Part shown: one piece after another, positions 24,766 through 33,041 of the stretch
Layout: each line of letters starts with the position of its first letter
Numbering within the stretch: the stretch's first letter is position 1
Source of the DNA: Paenibacillus odorifer
GTDB lineage: Bacteria > Bacillota > Bacilli > Paenibacillales > Paenibacillaceae
Direction of reading: 5' to 3'
DNA: 64,000 bases
Assembly: GCF_000758725.1 (NCBI RefSeq)
Contig: NZ_CP009428.1
Coordinates: forward strand, 2,852,001-2,916,000
Made by a program: the position numbers and the translations under genes
Notes under the pieces: model-generated
Told to the model about the DNA's origin: nothing
Seen by the model: the letters and a program-made list of their open reading frames with translations, nothing else
Databases searched by the model: none

Positions 24766-27700
24766 AGACGATTCTAAAAGCAAGATGGGCGGTTATCGCA
24801 ATCTGGCTCGCTGTGGCCGTAGTTTTGGTCATGACGGCCCCTTCGTTCTCTGATCTTGTACGTGAGAAGGGGCAGGTTACTGTACCTGATGGCTATTCCT
24901 CATCTAGAGCGGCAGAGATCTTAAAGGAAGCGGCGAATGACAAGGGCGGAGAGACACTGCATCAGGTAGCTCTTGTATTCAATAATCCAGAGGGAATCGG
25001 AGCCGATGAAACAGCTAGTATCCAGCAGGGCGTTGAGAAGTTGGCTGCGAATAAGGAGACGCTGCGGATCGATTCCATCACCGATCCTTTTTCACAAAGT
25101 GAACTTAAGGATACGTTGATTGCCAAGGATGGCAAGACGATAATGGTGGCGTTGTCTATAAAGGGCGGAGGAGAGTCTGTCACCGCACTTCCTGATAAAG
25201 TGGATGAATTACTCTCAGATGTTAAGGCGGATCATTATTTAACCAGTGAGGGTCTGATTACTGAGGATATGATTGCTAGCTCGGAAGCCGGGCTTAAGAA
25301 ATCGGAATATATTACGGTAGTATTTATTTTACTTATCCTGTTCGTGGTGTTCCGTTCGTTCGTGGCACCGTTTGTTCCGCTACTGACCGTAGGACTCAGC
25401 TATATTGTTTCTCAGTCTGTTGTGGCTTTTTTAGTAGACCGTTATGATTTTCCATTATCTACGTTTACTCAAATCTTTATGGTTGCGGTCATGTTCGGGA
25501 TTGGTACGGATTATTGTATCCTGTTGATCAGTCGTTTTAAAGAAGAAATGATGACAGCAGAAGATACCAAAAGTGCTATTATTGCAACCTATCGTAAGGC
25601 TGGTGGGACGGTGTTCTATTCCGGACTTGCGGTATTCGTAGGTTTTGTAGCGATTGGATTATCCAAATTCATTCTGTATCGCTCGGCGGTAGCCGTTGCC
25701 GTGGGGATTGCGGTTATGCTGCTGGCGCTTGTAACCATTGTTCCATTCTTTATGGCGGTACTTGGCAAAAAGCTCTTCTGGCCTTCACGCGGCAAGCTGG
25801 AGCACAGTGAGAGCCGTATTTGGGGAGCAGCAGGTTCTTTTTCCTTAAAAAGACCATGGGCCGCGCTGCTAATTGTTGCAGTAATCGTAGCTCCGTTCCT
25901 TGTTACCTATAGCGGAAAGCTGTCCTTCAACAGCTTGGAGGAAATTGGCTCAGAATATGCCTCGGTAAAAGGATTTAACATCATTTCGGATAGTTTCGGG
26001 CCGGGTGAATCCATGCCTGGCAAGATCGTAATCAAAAATGATGACCGGATGGATACTTCAGAATATCTTGGACTTGCAGAAAAAATCAGCCGCGAGCTGG
26101 AAAAAGTGGACAGCGTAAAATCGGTGCGCAGCATGTCTCGTCCAACGGGAGAGCTGATCAGTGATTTTTTAATCCCGAATCAGGTGGGGACTTTATCTGA
26201 CGGTCTGGATCAGACCAGTGAGGGACTGACCAAGATTCAAACGGGATTGTCTGAAGCAAGTAAACAGCTGAGTGAAAATGCACCTAAGCTTACAGAGGCT
26301 GCTCAAGGCAGCGCTAAGCTGACGGAAGGCACAGCAGAGCTGAAAGATGGTATCGTCGCGTTAGGTGATGGGCTGGCACGTATTGAGAACGGAATAAAAA
26401 CCGGCTCAGCAGGTGCAGGAGAGATCAAAGCAGGACTTCAACAGGCAGCTGCTAGTGCTAAGCAGCTTGCGGATGCCAATACGAAGCTGCTGGAGGGCTA
26501 TAAAAAAATCGGCAGCGGTTTAACTGCGTTGGATCAAGGGCTTGGGCAGCTTCCGCAGCAGCTGCAAGGTGTGGCAGAAGCATTGAAGGGACTGGATGGT
26601 TCTTTTACGGGTCTTGAGAGCAGTTATCCGGAAATTCTGCAGGATGTTAATTACCTGACGATTAAAGGCACCGTAACGCAGAGTGGTACTGGGGCAGCGC
26701 AGCTGGCGGCGGGTCTCGGGCAGATCTCAGAGCAGCTTAAAGGAGCAGCAGCAGGCTTAAACGAGGCGAATGCTGGTTATGCCAAAGCTTCGGCAGGGCA
26801 AAGCGCACTCGCACAAGGTTTAGCTAAGCTCGTTGCGGGCATCGGTCAGCTGCAATCTGGGCTGGAGCAGGCCGCAACAGGCCAAGGACAGATCGTAGAT
26901 AAAATTCCATCCATTACTAGTGGCCTAGATCAATTGCAAGGTGGACAGCAGCAGCTTGCGGATGGTTTTGGTCAATTAACAGGGCAGATAGGAGCCTTAA
27001 CTACTGGATTAAGCGACAGTGCAAACGGCTTGAAACAAATTACCAGTGGGCTGGTTTCCGCACAAGATTATTTGAATCAGATTCAAGCGGCTAAGGATGA
27101 TGAGCTGAGTGGATTCTTTGTACCGGCTGAGGCTCTTGAAGCTGAAGGTATAGAGCAGGTATTCGATACCTACTTGTCTGATGACCGTAAGGTGATGACG
27201 CTGGATGTGGTATTCACTGAGAATCCATATAGTTCAGAAGCTATCGACAGTGTTGATGATATTCAAGCAGCAGTAGATCGTGCAGTGAAAGGAACGAAGC
27301 TGGAAAATGCGGAGTCTGCAATCAGCGGGGTTACAAGCAGTCAGAACGATTTGCGTAATATTTCCAACGAAGACTACACACGTACAGTAATCTTAATGCT
27401 GGGTGGGATCTTCATCATCTTGGTGTTGCTGCTTCGTTCAATCGTAATGCCGATTTACCTTATTATTTCTCTTTTGATTACTTATTTTTCGGCATTGGGT
27501 GTTACAGAGGCTATATTCGTTCACCTTCTGCACTTTGAAGGGATTACCTGGACAACGCCATTCTTCAGCTTTGTTATGCTGATTGCGCTTGGTGTAGATT
27601 ATAGTATTTTCTTAATGGCCCGCTTTAACGAATATAAAACATGGGATGTTCGAGAAGCGATCCTGCATGCCATGCGCAATATGGGAACAGTCATTCTTTC

Positions 27701-27923
27701 AGCGGTAGTTATTTTGGGCGGCACCTTCGCATCGATGTATCCTTCAGGCGTATTGTCGATGATGCAGATTGCAACAGTGGTGCTCGTAGGGTTGGCCTTG
27801 TATGCGCTAATCTTCTTGCCATTTTTTGTCCCTGTTATGGTACGGATCTTCGGCCGTGGGAACTGGTGGCCATTTGCGGTCAAACAAAGTGAAGAACCCA
27901 CTAAACAAGATGTAAACATGTAA
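24762..27923 (+). CDS. MMPL/RND-family exporter with long repeat-rich outer domain, 1053 aa
   Basis: Twelve-segment MMPL transporter (YdfJ type). Two copies of the RND membrane core are seen: residues ~10-370 with GIGTDYCILLISRFKEE, and ~870-1040 with ALGVDYSIFLMARFNEY; these Asp residues in segment 4/10 carry the proton. Between them, about residues 470-790, lies an unusually long Ala/Gly/Gln/Leu-rich region of repeated 'L..GL..L..GL' units (for example LSDGLDQTSEGLTKIQTGL), like those in YhgE/Pip proteins, likely an extracellular helical stalk. Substrate may be lipid-like or a drug. Terminator follows. Confidence 0.92.
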   Translation: MKTILKARWAVIAIWLAVAVVLVMTAPSFSDLVREKGQVTVPDGYSSSRAAEILKEAANDKGGETLHQVALVFNNPEGIGADETASIQQGVEKLAANKETLRIDSITDPFSQSELKDTLIAKDGKTIMVALSIKGGGESVTALPDKVDELLSDVKADHYLTSEGLITEDMIASSEAGLKKSEYITVVFILLILFVVFRSFVAPFVPLLTVGLSYIVSQSVVAFLVDRYDFPLSTFTQIFMVAVMFGIGTDYCILLISRFKEEMMTAEDTKSAIIATYRKAGGTVFYSGLAVFVGFVAIGLSKFILYRSAVAVAVGIAVMLLALVTIVPFFMAVLGKKLFWPSRGKLEHSESRIWGAAGSFSLKRPWAALLIVAVIVAPFLVTYSGKLSFNSLEEIGSEYASVKGFNIISDSFGPGESMPGKIVIKNDDRMDTSEYLGLAEKISRELEKVDSVKSVRSMSRPTGELISDFLIPNQVGTLSDGLDQTSEGLTKIQTGLSEASKQLSENAPKLTEAAQGSAKLTEGTAELKDGIVALGDGLARIENGIKTGSAGAGEIKAGLQQAAASAKQLADANTKLLEGYKKIGSGLTALDQGLGQLPQQLQGVAEALKGLDGSFTGLESSYPEILQDVNYLTIKGTVTQSGTGAAQLAAGLGQISEQLKGAAAGLNEANAGYAKASAGQSALAQGLAKLVAGIGQLQSGLEQAATGQGQIVDKIPSITSGLDQLQGGQQQLADGFGQLTGQIGALTTGLSDSANGLKQITSGLVSAQDYLNQIQAAKDDELSGFFVPAEALEAEGIEQVFDTYLSDDRKVMTLDVVFTENPYSSEAIDSVDDIQAAVDRAVKGTKLENAESAISGVTSSQNDLRNISNEDYTRTVILMLGGIFIILVLLLRSIVMPIYLIISLLITYFSALGVTEAIFVHLLHFEGITWTTPFFSFVMLIALGVDYSIFLMARFNEYKTWDVREAILHAMRNMGTVILSAVVILGGTFASMYPSGVLSMMQIATVVLVGLALYALIFLPFFVPVMVRIFGRGNWWPFAVKQSEEPTKQDVNM

Positions 27924-27943
27924 TCACTCTACACAGCAAAAAA

Positions 27944-27986
27944 CCTCTAGTGTTCGCCTAAATAAATAGGCGGCTAGAGATTTTTT
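27944..27986. terminator. Terminator shared by the MMPL gene and the TPR gene
   Basis: CTCTAG/CTAGAG outer arms and CGCCTA/TAGGCG inner arms, with T-run on the right and A-run on the left. Confidence 0.85.
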
Positions 27987-28008
27987 GGTTGAAATATAAG
28001 TGCAAAGG

Positions 28009-28680
28009 TTATTTCATCTTGGCAAAAAAGCTACGTAACGCCCAGCCGCGTTCTTGCCGTTTTTTATATTTGGGTAGCGAACGGTAGATGGCGGTGGATT
28101 CGTCGAAAGCACGTTTAGCATCCTCGGTTCTGCCCAATGCTTTGTACATGGAGCCGGCTAAATAATAGGCTTCACTAGAGGAAGACTGAATCTCTTGAAA
28201 TTGAGTAACGTAATGCAACGCTTTATCGTGATCTGTATGGCGAAAGGTTTCCGCTAACCGAAGATATGGCTGACCATATTGGGCCTTTCGGTTGATTTCT
28301 AGACCACGAAGCATCTGATCTTCGCCTTCTTCAAAAGCGCCCAGCTTAAGATTCACATGACCCAGCTCTACCCAATATTCGGCAGACTGTTCGTAACGGT
28401 CTTCGATCTGTAGCAGAATATCTTTGGCTTCCTTATACTTTTTACGTTCTGACAGATTCCGGGCTAAATCAAATTTAGCAGAAACATCATTTGGATTCAA
28501 AGATACCGTTGTGCGCAGCTTGGAGATTTGCCGCACTCGTTTGAAGGGCTTTGTAATACTAGGGAAGATCCCCACGTATCGCCGATCTAAGAAATACAAG
28601 ATAACAAGCAGGATGAATAAAGCCAGAAAAGGGTTGCCCACTAATCTGAAAAGCATCATAATACCTATAAATTTAAGCAT
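28009..28680 (-). CDS. Membrane-anchored TPR-repeat protein, 223 aa
   Basis: The N-terminal membrane segment (FRLVGNPFLALFILLVILYFL) is followed by a basic linker and about four tetratricopeptide repeats: SAKFDLARNLSERKKYKEAK, AEYWVELGHVNLKLGAFEEGE, PYLRLAETFRHTDHDKALHY and AYYLAGSMYKALGRTEDAKR. TPR arrays bind partner proteins; the partner is unknown. The start is supported by GGAGGG five bases upstream. It stands alone. Confidence 0.85.
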   Translation of the reverse strand: MLKFIGIMMLFRLVGNPFLALFILLVILYFLDRRYVGIFPSITKPFKRVRQISKLRTTVSLNPNDVSAKFDLARNLSERKKYKEAKDILLQIEDRYEQSAEYWVELGHVNLKLGAFEEGEDQMLRGLEINRKAQYGQPYLRLAETFRHTDHDKALHYVTQFQEIQSSSSEAYYLAGSMYKALGRTEDAKRAFDESTAIYRSLPKYKKRQERGWALRSFFAKMK

Positions 28681-28874
28681 GATTTCCCTCCATGATCATT
28701 TGGTTCCGGTATTGCGGTTGAATAAGAGCAGATCTAAGGCAGCGTAATTATATCATAATTCAAACCAATCTGAATCCCGGGATTTAAGATAAAGTACAAC
28801 TTTTGTCAGCTTTATAGCGTCTTAGTGTAATAGAAATAATAATTACAATAATATCATAAGAAGGGAAAATCAAG

Positions 28875-30434
28875 ATGCACTTATTTGCAAGGAAGCTAAG
28901 GCTGCTTAGTTTGTTGGTTTGTTCAACTCTGGTGACTGCATTGTCTGTCCCTCAAGTTATAAGTGCAGCTCCATCACCTGCGAAGTTGAGTGGGATTAAG
29001 GAGATTGTTGCTTCGCCAGGTTTCTGGGGTGGAAGCTCCTTCGCAGTGAGAACTGATGGAACTGTTTGGTCATGGGGGAGTAATGTTTTTGGTCAATTTG
29101 CTAATGGTGCCGCCGGGCCTGAGGGTTGGACGATTACTCCCCATAAAATAGCTGGGCTTGAACATACGAAACAGCTGGCGATCGGCGAAGCGTACTATGT
29201 AGCGCTGAACGAAGACGGCACGGTTAAGGCTTGGGGAGATTATCGGGATAAGAGTGTTGCAGAAGCTGGCAATGGGGCAAGTGCTAAACAACACAAGGTT
29301 CTGCTTCCTCAAGGGATCTCTGGAATGACAGATGTGGTTAGTATAACGTCAGGATTGCATAGTGCATTAGCTTTGAGAAACGATGGAAGCCTTCTCCAGT
29401 GGAATCCTCCAGAAGCTTCAGATGTGGGCTATACAGAGCTGCCTGCTGCCACTAAGGTACAGGGTTTAAGCGAAGTGAAGTGGATCGGAAGCAGTATTTA
29501 TCATGCCGCCATTCGAACTAACGGTACCCTGTGGATTTGGAGTGCTATCCCGCAAACAGAGAACACGAACGTGATGAAGAAACCGACCCCAGTTAAGGAT
29601 TTATACCATGTGAAGTCTGTTTCCATGAGCGATCGCAGTATACTGGCTTTAACCGAGAGCGGGAGCATCTGGGGAACAATTGACAGCAATAATTATAACG
29701 AAGTCACGATGAGCAAGATGCCAGGTCTTACGGATATTGTATCTGTCCAGACGAAAAACGGGTTCAACCTTGTTGCCAATAAAAAAGGAGAATACTGGGT
29801 ATGGAAAGCTGGTACCTCACTACAAGGTCTGCAAAAGATTACAGCCGTAAAATCGATCTCGAAACTTACGCTGGATTTAGGCAACTTTGTAGCTGTTAAA
29901 AAAGATGGCACCGTGTGGACTTGGAGTACCCAACCTACAACCGACAACCGTTTGGTTTTTACGCAGCCTAAGTTAATAAAAGGACTAAGTGATCCTGTTT
30001 CTTTTGCCAAGGGTGAGAATAGTAAGTATGCAGTCCTGAAGGATGGTACAGCTGTGGCTTGGGGAACGAATATGTTTGGTCAACTCGGAATTAGTGCTGT
30101 TGATTCACGTCCTTTTGCTATATCTCCTATTTTAAAGCCTGTTACTGTAATTGTAGATGGTCAAAAAATTGACTCCGTACAGTCCGCTATTTTTAAGGAT
30201 GGTAGTGTAAAAGTACCGATTAGGGATGTAGCAGAAAGTCTGGGATATACCCTCTCTTTGGAGGGGGAACTGACGTTGACGAAAGCTGGGAAGAAAATTT
30301 CATTACCGTCAGCAGAATCCATAAAAGTAAGCTATACTTCGCTAGTTCCAGCAGCAGCTTTGGCTAAAGCTCTAGGTCTTTCTGCGGAGTGGAATAGTAC
30401 GCTGTACCAATTAACATTACAGACAAAAAGATGA
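28875..30434 (+). CDS. Secreted RCC1-repeat protein with copper-amine-oxidase-N-like C-terminus, 519 aa
   Basis: Signal peptide (cleavage near ISAAPS) then at least six RCC1-type beta-propeller repeats, recognised by units such as SFAVRTDGTVWSWGSNVFGQ, YVALNEDGTVKAWG, SALALRNDGSLLQW, FVAVKKDGTVWTWS and YAVLKDGTAVAWGTNMFGQ. The last ~95 residues (from about PVTVIVDGQKI) resemble a Cu_amine_oxidN1 module with VKVPIRDVAESLGYTLSLEGELTLT. Such secreted RCC1 proteins are frequent in Paenibacillus; function unknown, probably binding at the cell surface. Confidence 0.85.
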   Translation: MHLFARKLRLLSLLVCSTLVTALSVPQVISAAPSPAKLSGIKEIVASPGFWGGSSFAVRTDGTVWSWGSNVFGQFANGAAGPEGWTITPHKIAGLEHTKQLAIGEAYYVALNEDGTVKAWGDYRDKSVAEAGNGASAKQHKVLLPQGISGMTDVVSITSGLHSALALRNDGSLLQWNPPEASDVGYTELPAATKVQGLSEVKWIGSSIYHAAIRTNGTLWIWSAIPQTENTNVMKKPTPVKDLYHVKSVSMSDRSILALTESGSIWGTIDSNNYNEVTMSKMPGLTDIVSVQTKNGFNLVANKKGEYWVWKAGTSLQGLQKITAVKSISKLTLDLGNFVAVKKDGTVWTWSTQPTTDNRLVFTQPKLIKGLSDPVSFAKGENSKYAVLKDGTAVAWGTNMFGQLGISAVDSRPFAISPILKPVTVIVDGQKIDSVQSAIFKDGSVKVPIRDVAESLGYTLSLEGELTLTKAGKKISLPSAESIKVSYTSLVPAAALAKALGLSAEWNSTLYQLTLQTKR

Positions 30435-30523
30435 CTTTCATTTAACACCTATATTAATATTCTGAGGTACAATAAGTGAATTAATCTCAATTGCACCATA
30501 ATAACCAGTCTGGAGTGATAGGA

Positions 30524-31117
30524 ATGGCTTTTACAATATGCGTGTTTGCCGGATCGAATCCAGGTCTTAACTCTGAATATACGGAAATGGCTAGGGAATT
30601 AGGTTATCATATAGCGGCACAAGGCTGTAGGTTGGTCTATGGAGGTTCGCGGAATGGCCTTATGGGACAGGTTGCGGACGGGGTACTTGCGAATGGCGGC
30701 GAAGCTGTAGGAATTATGCCAGTGGATCTTTTTCAAGATGAAATCAGACACTCCGGATTGACGAATTTGATTGAGGTCTCCAGTATGCATGAACGTAAGG
30801 CGGTAATGAGCGGTATGGCGGATGCTTTTATTGCTTTGCCGGGAGGTCTTGGAACCTTTGATGAGCTGTTTGAAATTCTGTGCTGGATGCAGATTGGTAT
30901 TCATCAGAAGCCTATAGGGCTGCTGAATGTTCGAGGTTATTTTAATCCACTGCAAGCCTTGATTTCACATAGTGTGGCTGAAGGTTTTGCACCAAAAACT
31001 GCACTCCAAATGCTGCATACGAACTCAGATCCCGAATATTTGCTTGAACTGATGCGCGGTCGGATTGATCATAGTAATGAAACGAATGGGAAAGCAAGGT
31101 TCCCGTCACAACGCTAG
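30524..31117 (+). CDS. LOG-family nucleotide-monophosphate phosphoribohydrolase, 197 aa
   Basis: Rossmann-like LOG family (TIGR00730, YvdD). Key blocks: CVFAGSNPG at the start, GGSRNGLMGQVADG, and PGGLGTFDELFEIL, the PGGxGTxxE active-site motif, with a nearby Arg (HERKAVM). Plant and bacterial homologues release free base from cytokinin-type or other nucleoside monophosphates. ATG at 30524 follows GGAGTGATAGG; an in-frame extension to 30491 has no site. Single gene ending before a strong terminator. Confidence 0.9.
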   Translation: MAFTICVFAGSNPGLNSEYTEMARELGYHIAAQGCRLVYGGSRNGLMGQVADGVLANGGEAVGIMPVDLFQDEIRHSGLTNLIEVSSMHERKAVMSGMADAFIALPGGLGTFDELFEILCWMQIGIHQKPIGLLNVRGYFNPLQALISHSVAEGFAPKTALQMLHTNSDPEYLLELMRGRIDHSNETNGKARFPSQR

Positions 31118-31172
31118 ATTCAAGGTTTCCACTGCTCTAAGGTGCGAATAATTGGTTTAACACACTATTCAC

Positions 31173-31218
31173 AATAAGGACGCAAACACTTCACGGTGTC
31201 TACGTCCTTATTTTTTAT
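31173..31218 (+). terminator. Terminator after the LOG gene
   Basis: AATAAGGACG (31173-31182) pairs with CGTCCTTATT (31203-31212) with an inner ACAC/GTGT pair, followed by TTTT. Confidence 0.85.
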
Positions 31219-31258
31219 TTTCTTTTTGTTAAATCATTCAGTAATAGGGGGAAGGTTT

Positions 31259-32152
31259 ATGATTCGAAAATTAGGCTTTGCGGCTGACGACCGTCTGTTA
31301 ATAATTAATGCCGACGATTTCGGAATAACTAAAGGAACTAATGAAGCTATTGTTAACTTATTTGAAGGAAAAGCTATAACATCTACATCTATTATGATGC
31401 CTTGCACAGAATCAAGTGACGCTATGAAGATAATTAATTGGAAAGGAATAAAGAATATTGGAATTCATCTAACGCTAACGAGCGGCGAGAAATATCCGTA
31501 TCAACCAGTATTCAAAGAAAAAATCTTGAGTAGCTTAATTACGGATGAAGGGTATTTTCATCAAGATGCCACTCTTCTGGAAAGAAACGCTGCTGATGAC
31601 GAGATTAGAATAGAGTTAGAATCGCAAATCCAAAGTGCAATCGTACAAGACATTGATCCAACTCATCTGGATAGTCATGGGGGGAGTATTATGGGGTTAT
31701 ACACTGGGCGAGATTTTTTAGAAATAATATTTGATTTGTGTGAAAAGTACCGCTTACCCTTTAATTTACCTATTAGGATATTAGAACAACCCTTTTTTAA
31801 TAATGATCAGTTGAGATTGTTTCAAAAAAGAATTTCTTCAGCAAAAGAAAGGGGGATTTTCTTAATCGATGATATAATTTCTCTTCCTTACTGTTTTTAC
31901 CCTGCTGCGGAATATAGCAAAATGAAAATGAGATTAACTGAATTGTTAAAGAATTTAAAACCTGGAATAACACAGTTAACTATACATCCATCTAAAATAA
32001 CAGATCAATTAATAGCAATGACGAAATGTTATACAGAAAGAGAATTGGAATATCTTCTTCTAAATGATATTGAAATTAAGCAATTGATTATCAATGAGGA
32101 GATTAAACTTATTTCGTGGAAAGACATACGTGATTTACAAAGATGTATTTAG
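31259..32152 (+). CDS. ChbG/HpnK (YdjC-like) carbohydrate deacetylase, 297 aa
   Basis: The metal-binding NADDFG is near residue 20, TSTSIMMPC and IGIHLTLTSGE (His ligand) follow, and THLDSHGG near 136-142 supplies further His ligands, as in YdjC/ChbG enzymes that remove an acetyl group from N-acetyl disaccharides such as chitobiose. ATG at 31259 follows GGGGGAAGG; an upstream in-frame extension lies in the previous terminator. The coding sequence is visibly richer in A/T than neighbouring genes, which might reflect transfer. The substrate here is unproven. Confidence 0.85.
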   Translation: MIRKLGFAADDRLLIINADDFGITKGTNEAIVNLFEGKAITSTSIMMPCTESSDAMKIINWKGIKNIGIHLTLTSGEKYPYQPVFKEKILSSLITDEGYFHQDATLLERNAADDEIRIELESQIQSAIVQDIDPTHLDSHGGSIMGLYTGRDFLEIIFDLCEKYRLPFNLPIRILEQPFFNNDQLRLFQKRISSAKERGIFLIDDIISLPYCFYPAAEYSKMKMRLTELLKNLKPGITQLTIHPSKITDQLIAMTKCYTERELEYLLLNDIEIKQLIINEEIKLISWKDIRDLQRCI

Positions 32153-32296
32153 CATATTGTAAAGAGTGCACTTTTTCATTTTTTAATATGAATCTGATAA
32201 AACTGTTTAAATTTTGGCGAAGCTGGGTAAATAAGCCGTAAGTAATTAAGCAGAAATGCAAAATTCAGGAACATCACGGAAGGAGGTTGAAATCCA

Positions 32297-32458
32297 ATGA
32301 ATGTGATCGTACATAATCTTATGGCTTACAATCATCAGTTTTTTAGACCTCAACCCGTGGTCAATCCCAAGCAAGGGAAAGCAGACAAGAAGAGAATGAG
32401 TTTCCAGGAAGTTCTGAATGAGAAAATGAAAGTGTACAGCACCTACAACAAAAATTAA
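32297..32458 (+). CDS. Small basic protein of unknown function, 53 aa
   Basis: A complete reading frame too short for most gene tables: ATG at 32297 with a perfect AAGGAGG nine bases before it, stop TAA at 32456-32458, and a strong terminator 28 bases later. The product runs MNVIVHNLMAYNHQFF, then a Lys/Arg-rich middle, then SFQEVLNEKMKVYSTYNKN. The SFQEVL..K block is loosely like the short motif at the start of some flagellar-operon proteins, but that is weak. No signal or membrane segment. Confidence 0.6.
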   Translation: MNVIVHNLMAYNHQFFRPQPVVNPKQGKADKKRMSFQEVLNEKMKVYSTYNKN

Positions 32459-32485
32459 GTATGAAAGCTATAACCTATGTTTGTT

Positions 32486-32538
32486 AAAGAAAGCCGGAAC
32501 GCGATGATCTTAGAGATCATTGCATTCCGGCTTTCTTT
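32486..32538. terminator. Very strong bidirectional terminator between the 53-aa and 70-aa genes
   Basis: Arms of 25 bases (32486-32510 and 32514-32538) pair with only a few mismatches around a TAG loop, including AAAGAAAGCCGGAA/TTCCGGCTTTCTTT. Confidence 0.9.
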
Positions 32539-32749
32539 AGGGTCTGACCTCAAAAAATTCGCAGCTCTTGCGAGAGTAGTAAGTCAGATCACTAACTCTA
32601 GATTGAATAACAACATCGAAATCAGTGAAGCGGACAACGGTAGCTCCTGAATTTACTAAATGATCGTCCTGAAATACACGAACAGGTAATTTGCGGTCAA
32701 CGGCTTCTTGGAAATCGCTGTCGGTTAGCAGCGGGCGATTAATTGGCAT
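32537..32749 (-). CDS. Small protein with Sm/Hfq-like sequence pattern, 70 aa
   Basis: After a short helix (DSDFQEAVDRK) the protein reads LPVRVFQDDHLVNSGATVV, RFTDFDVVIQS and LTYYSRKSCEFFEVRP. This spacing matches an Sm1 (PV.[IV]F......G..V..F..F) plus Sm2 arrangement as in Hfq, but the critical residues differ and no family assignment can be made by eye. The start has AAGGAG upstream (minus strand). Stop overlaps the terminator. The upstream gap 32750-33041 contains the leader of the sugar-transport operon and no further gene. Confidence 0.65.
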   Translation of the reverse strand: MPINRPLLTDSDFQEAVDRKLPVRVFQDDHLVNSGATVVRFTDFDVVIQSRVSDLTYYSRKSCEFFEVRP

Positions 32750-32991
32750 GGGGAATAACTCCTTTGATCATGTAATGAAGTAAGAAATAAAAATAGTATA
32801 CCTGCGGAAGCACAAGAAATCCAATTTAAGATGAAGTACATGTATCCTGTGAGGAACATAATTGGACAAAATTCTATACTCCCTCCTTAGCAGGTATAGG
32901 CCTGTACGAAATATTTGTTTGAGCTTTTCCGCGTTTCGTAATTATTTCCACCATAAATCGGAAGTTTACCTCCTCAAAAAAAGAATTTAAA

Positions 32992-33039
32992 CCCTGTACA
33001 CTAATTCTTGTAAGAGAAACCTTTGAAAGGGGTACAGGG
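32992..33039 (+). promoter_or_regulatory. Hairpin overlapping the ribosome site of the sugar-binding lipoprotein gene
   Basis: CCCTGTAC (32992-32999) pairs with GTACAGGG (33032-33039), which ends two bases before the ATG. The AAAGGGG ribosome site at about 33026-33032 is at the base of the right arm. It could tune translation of the binding protein. No promoter is convincing by eye. Confidence 0.45.
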
Positions 33040-33041
33040 GA

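Noticed and set aside
25907..26134. Minus-strand frame inside the MMPL gene
   Set aside because: Shadow of the MMPL coding region; no start signal.
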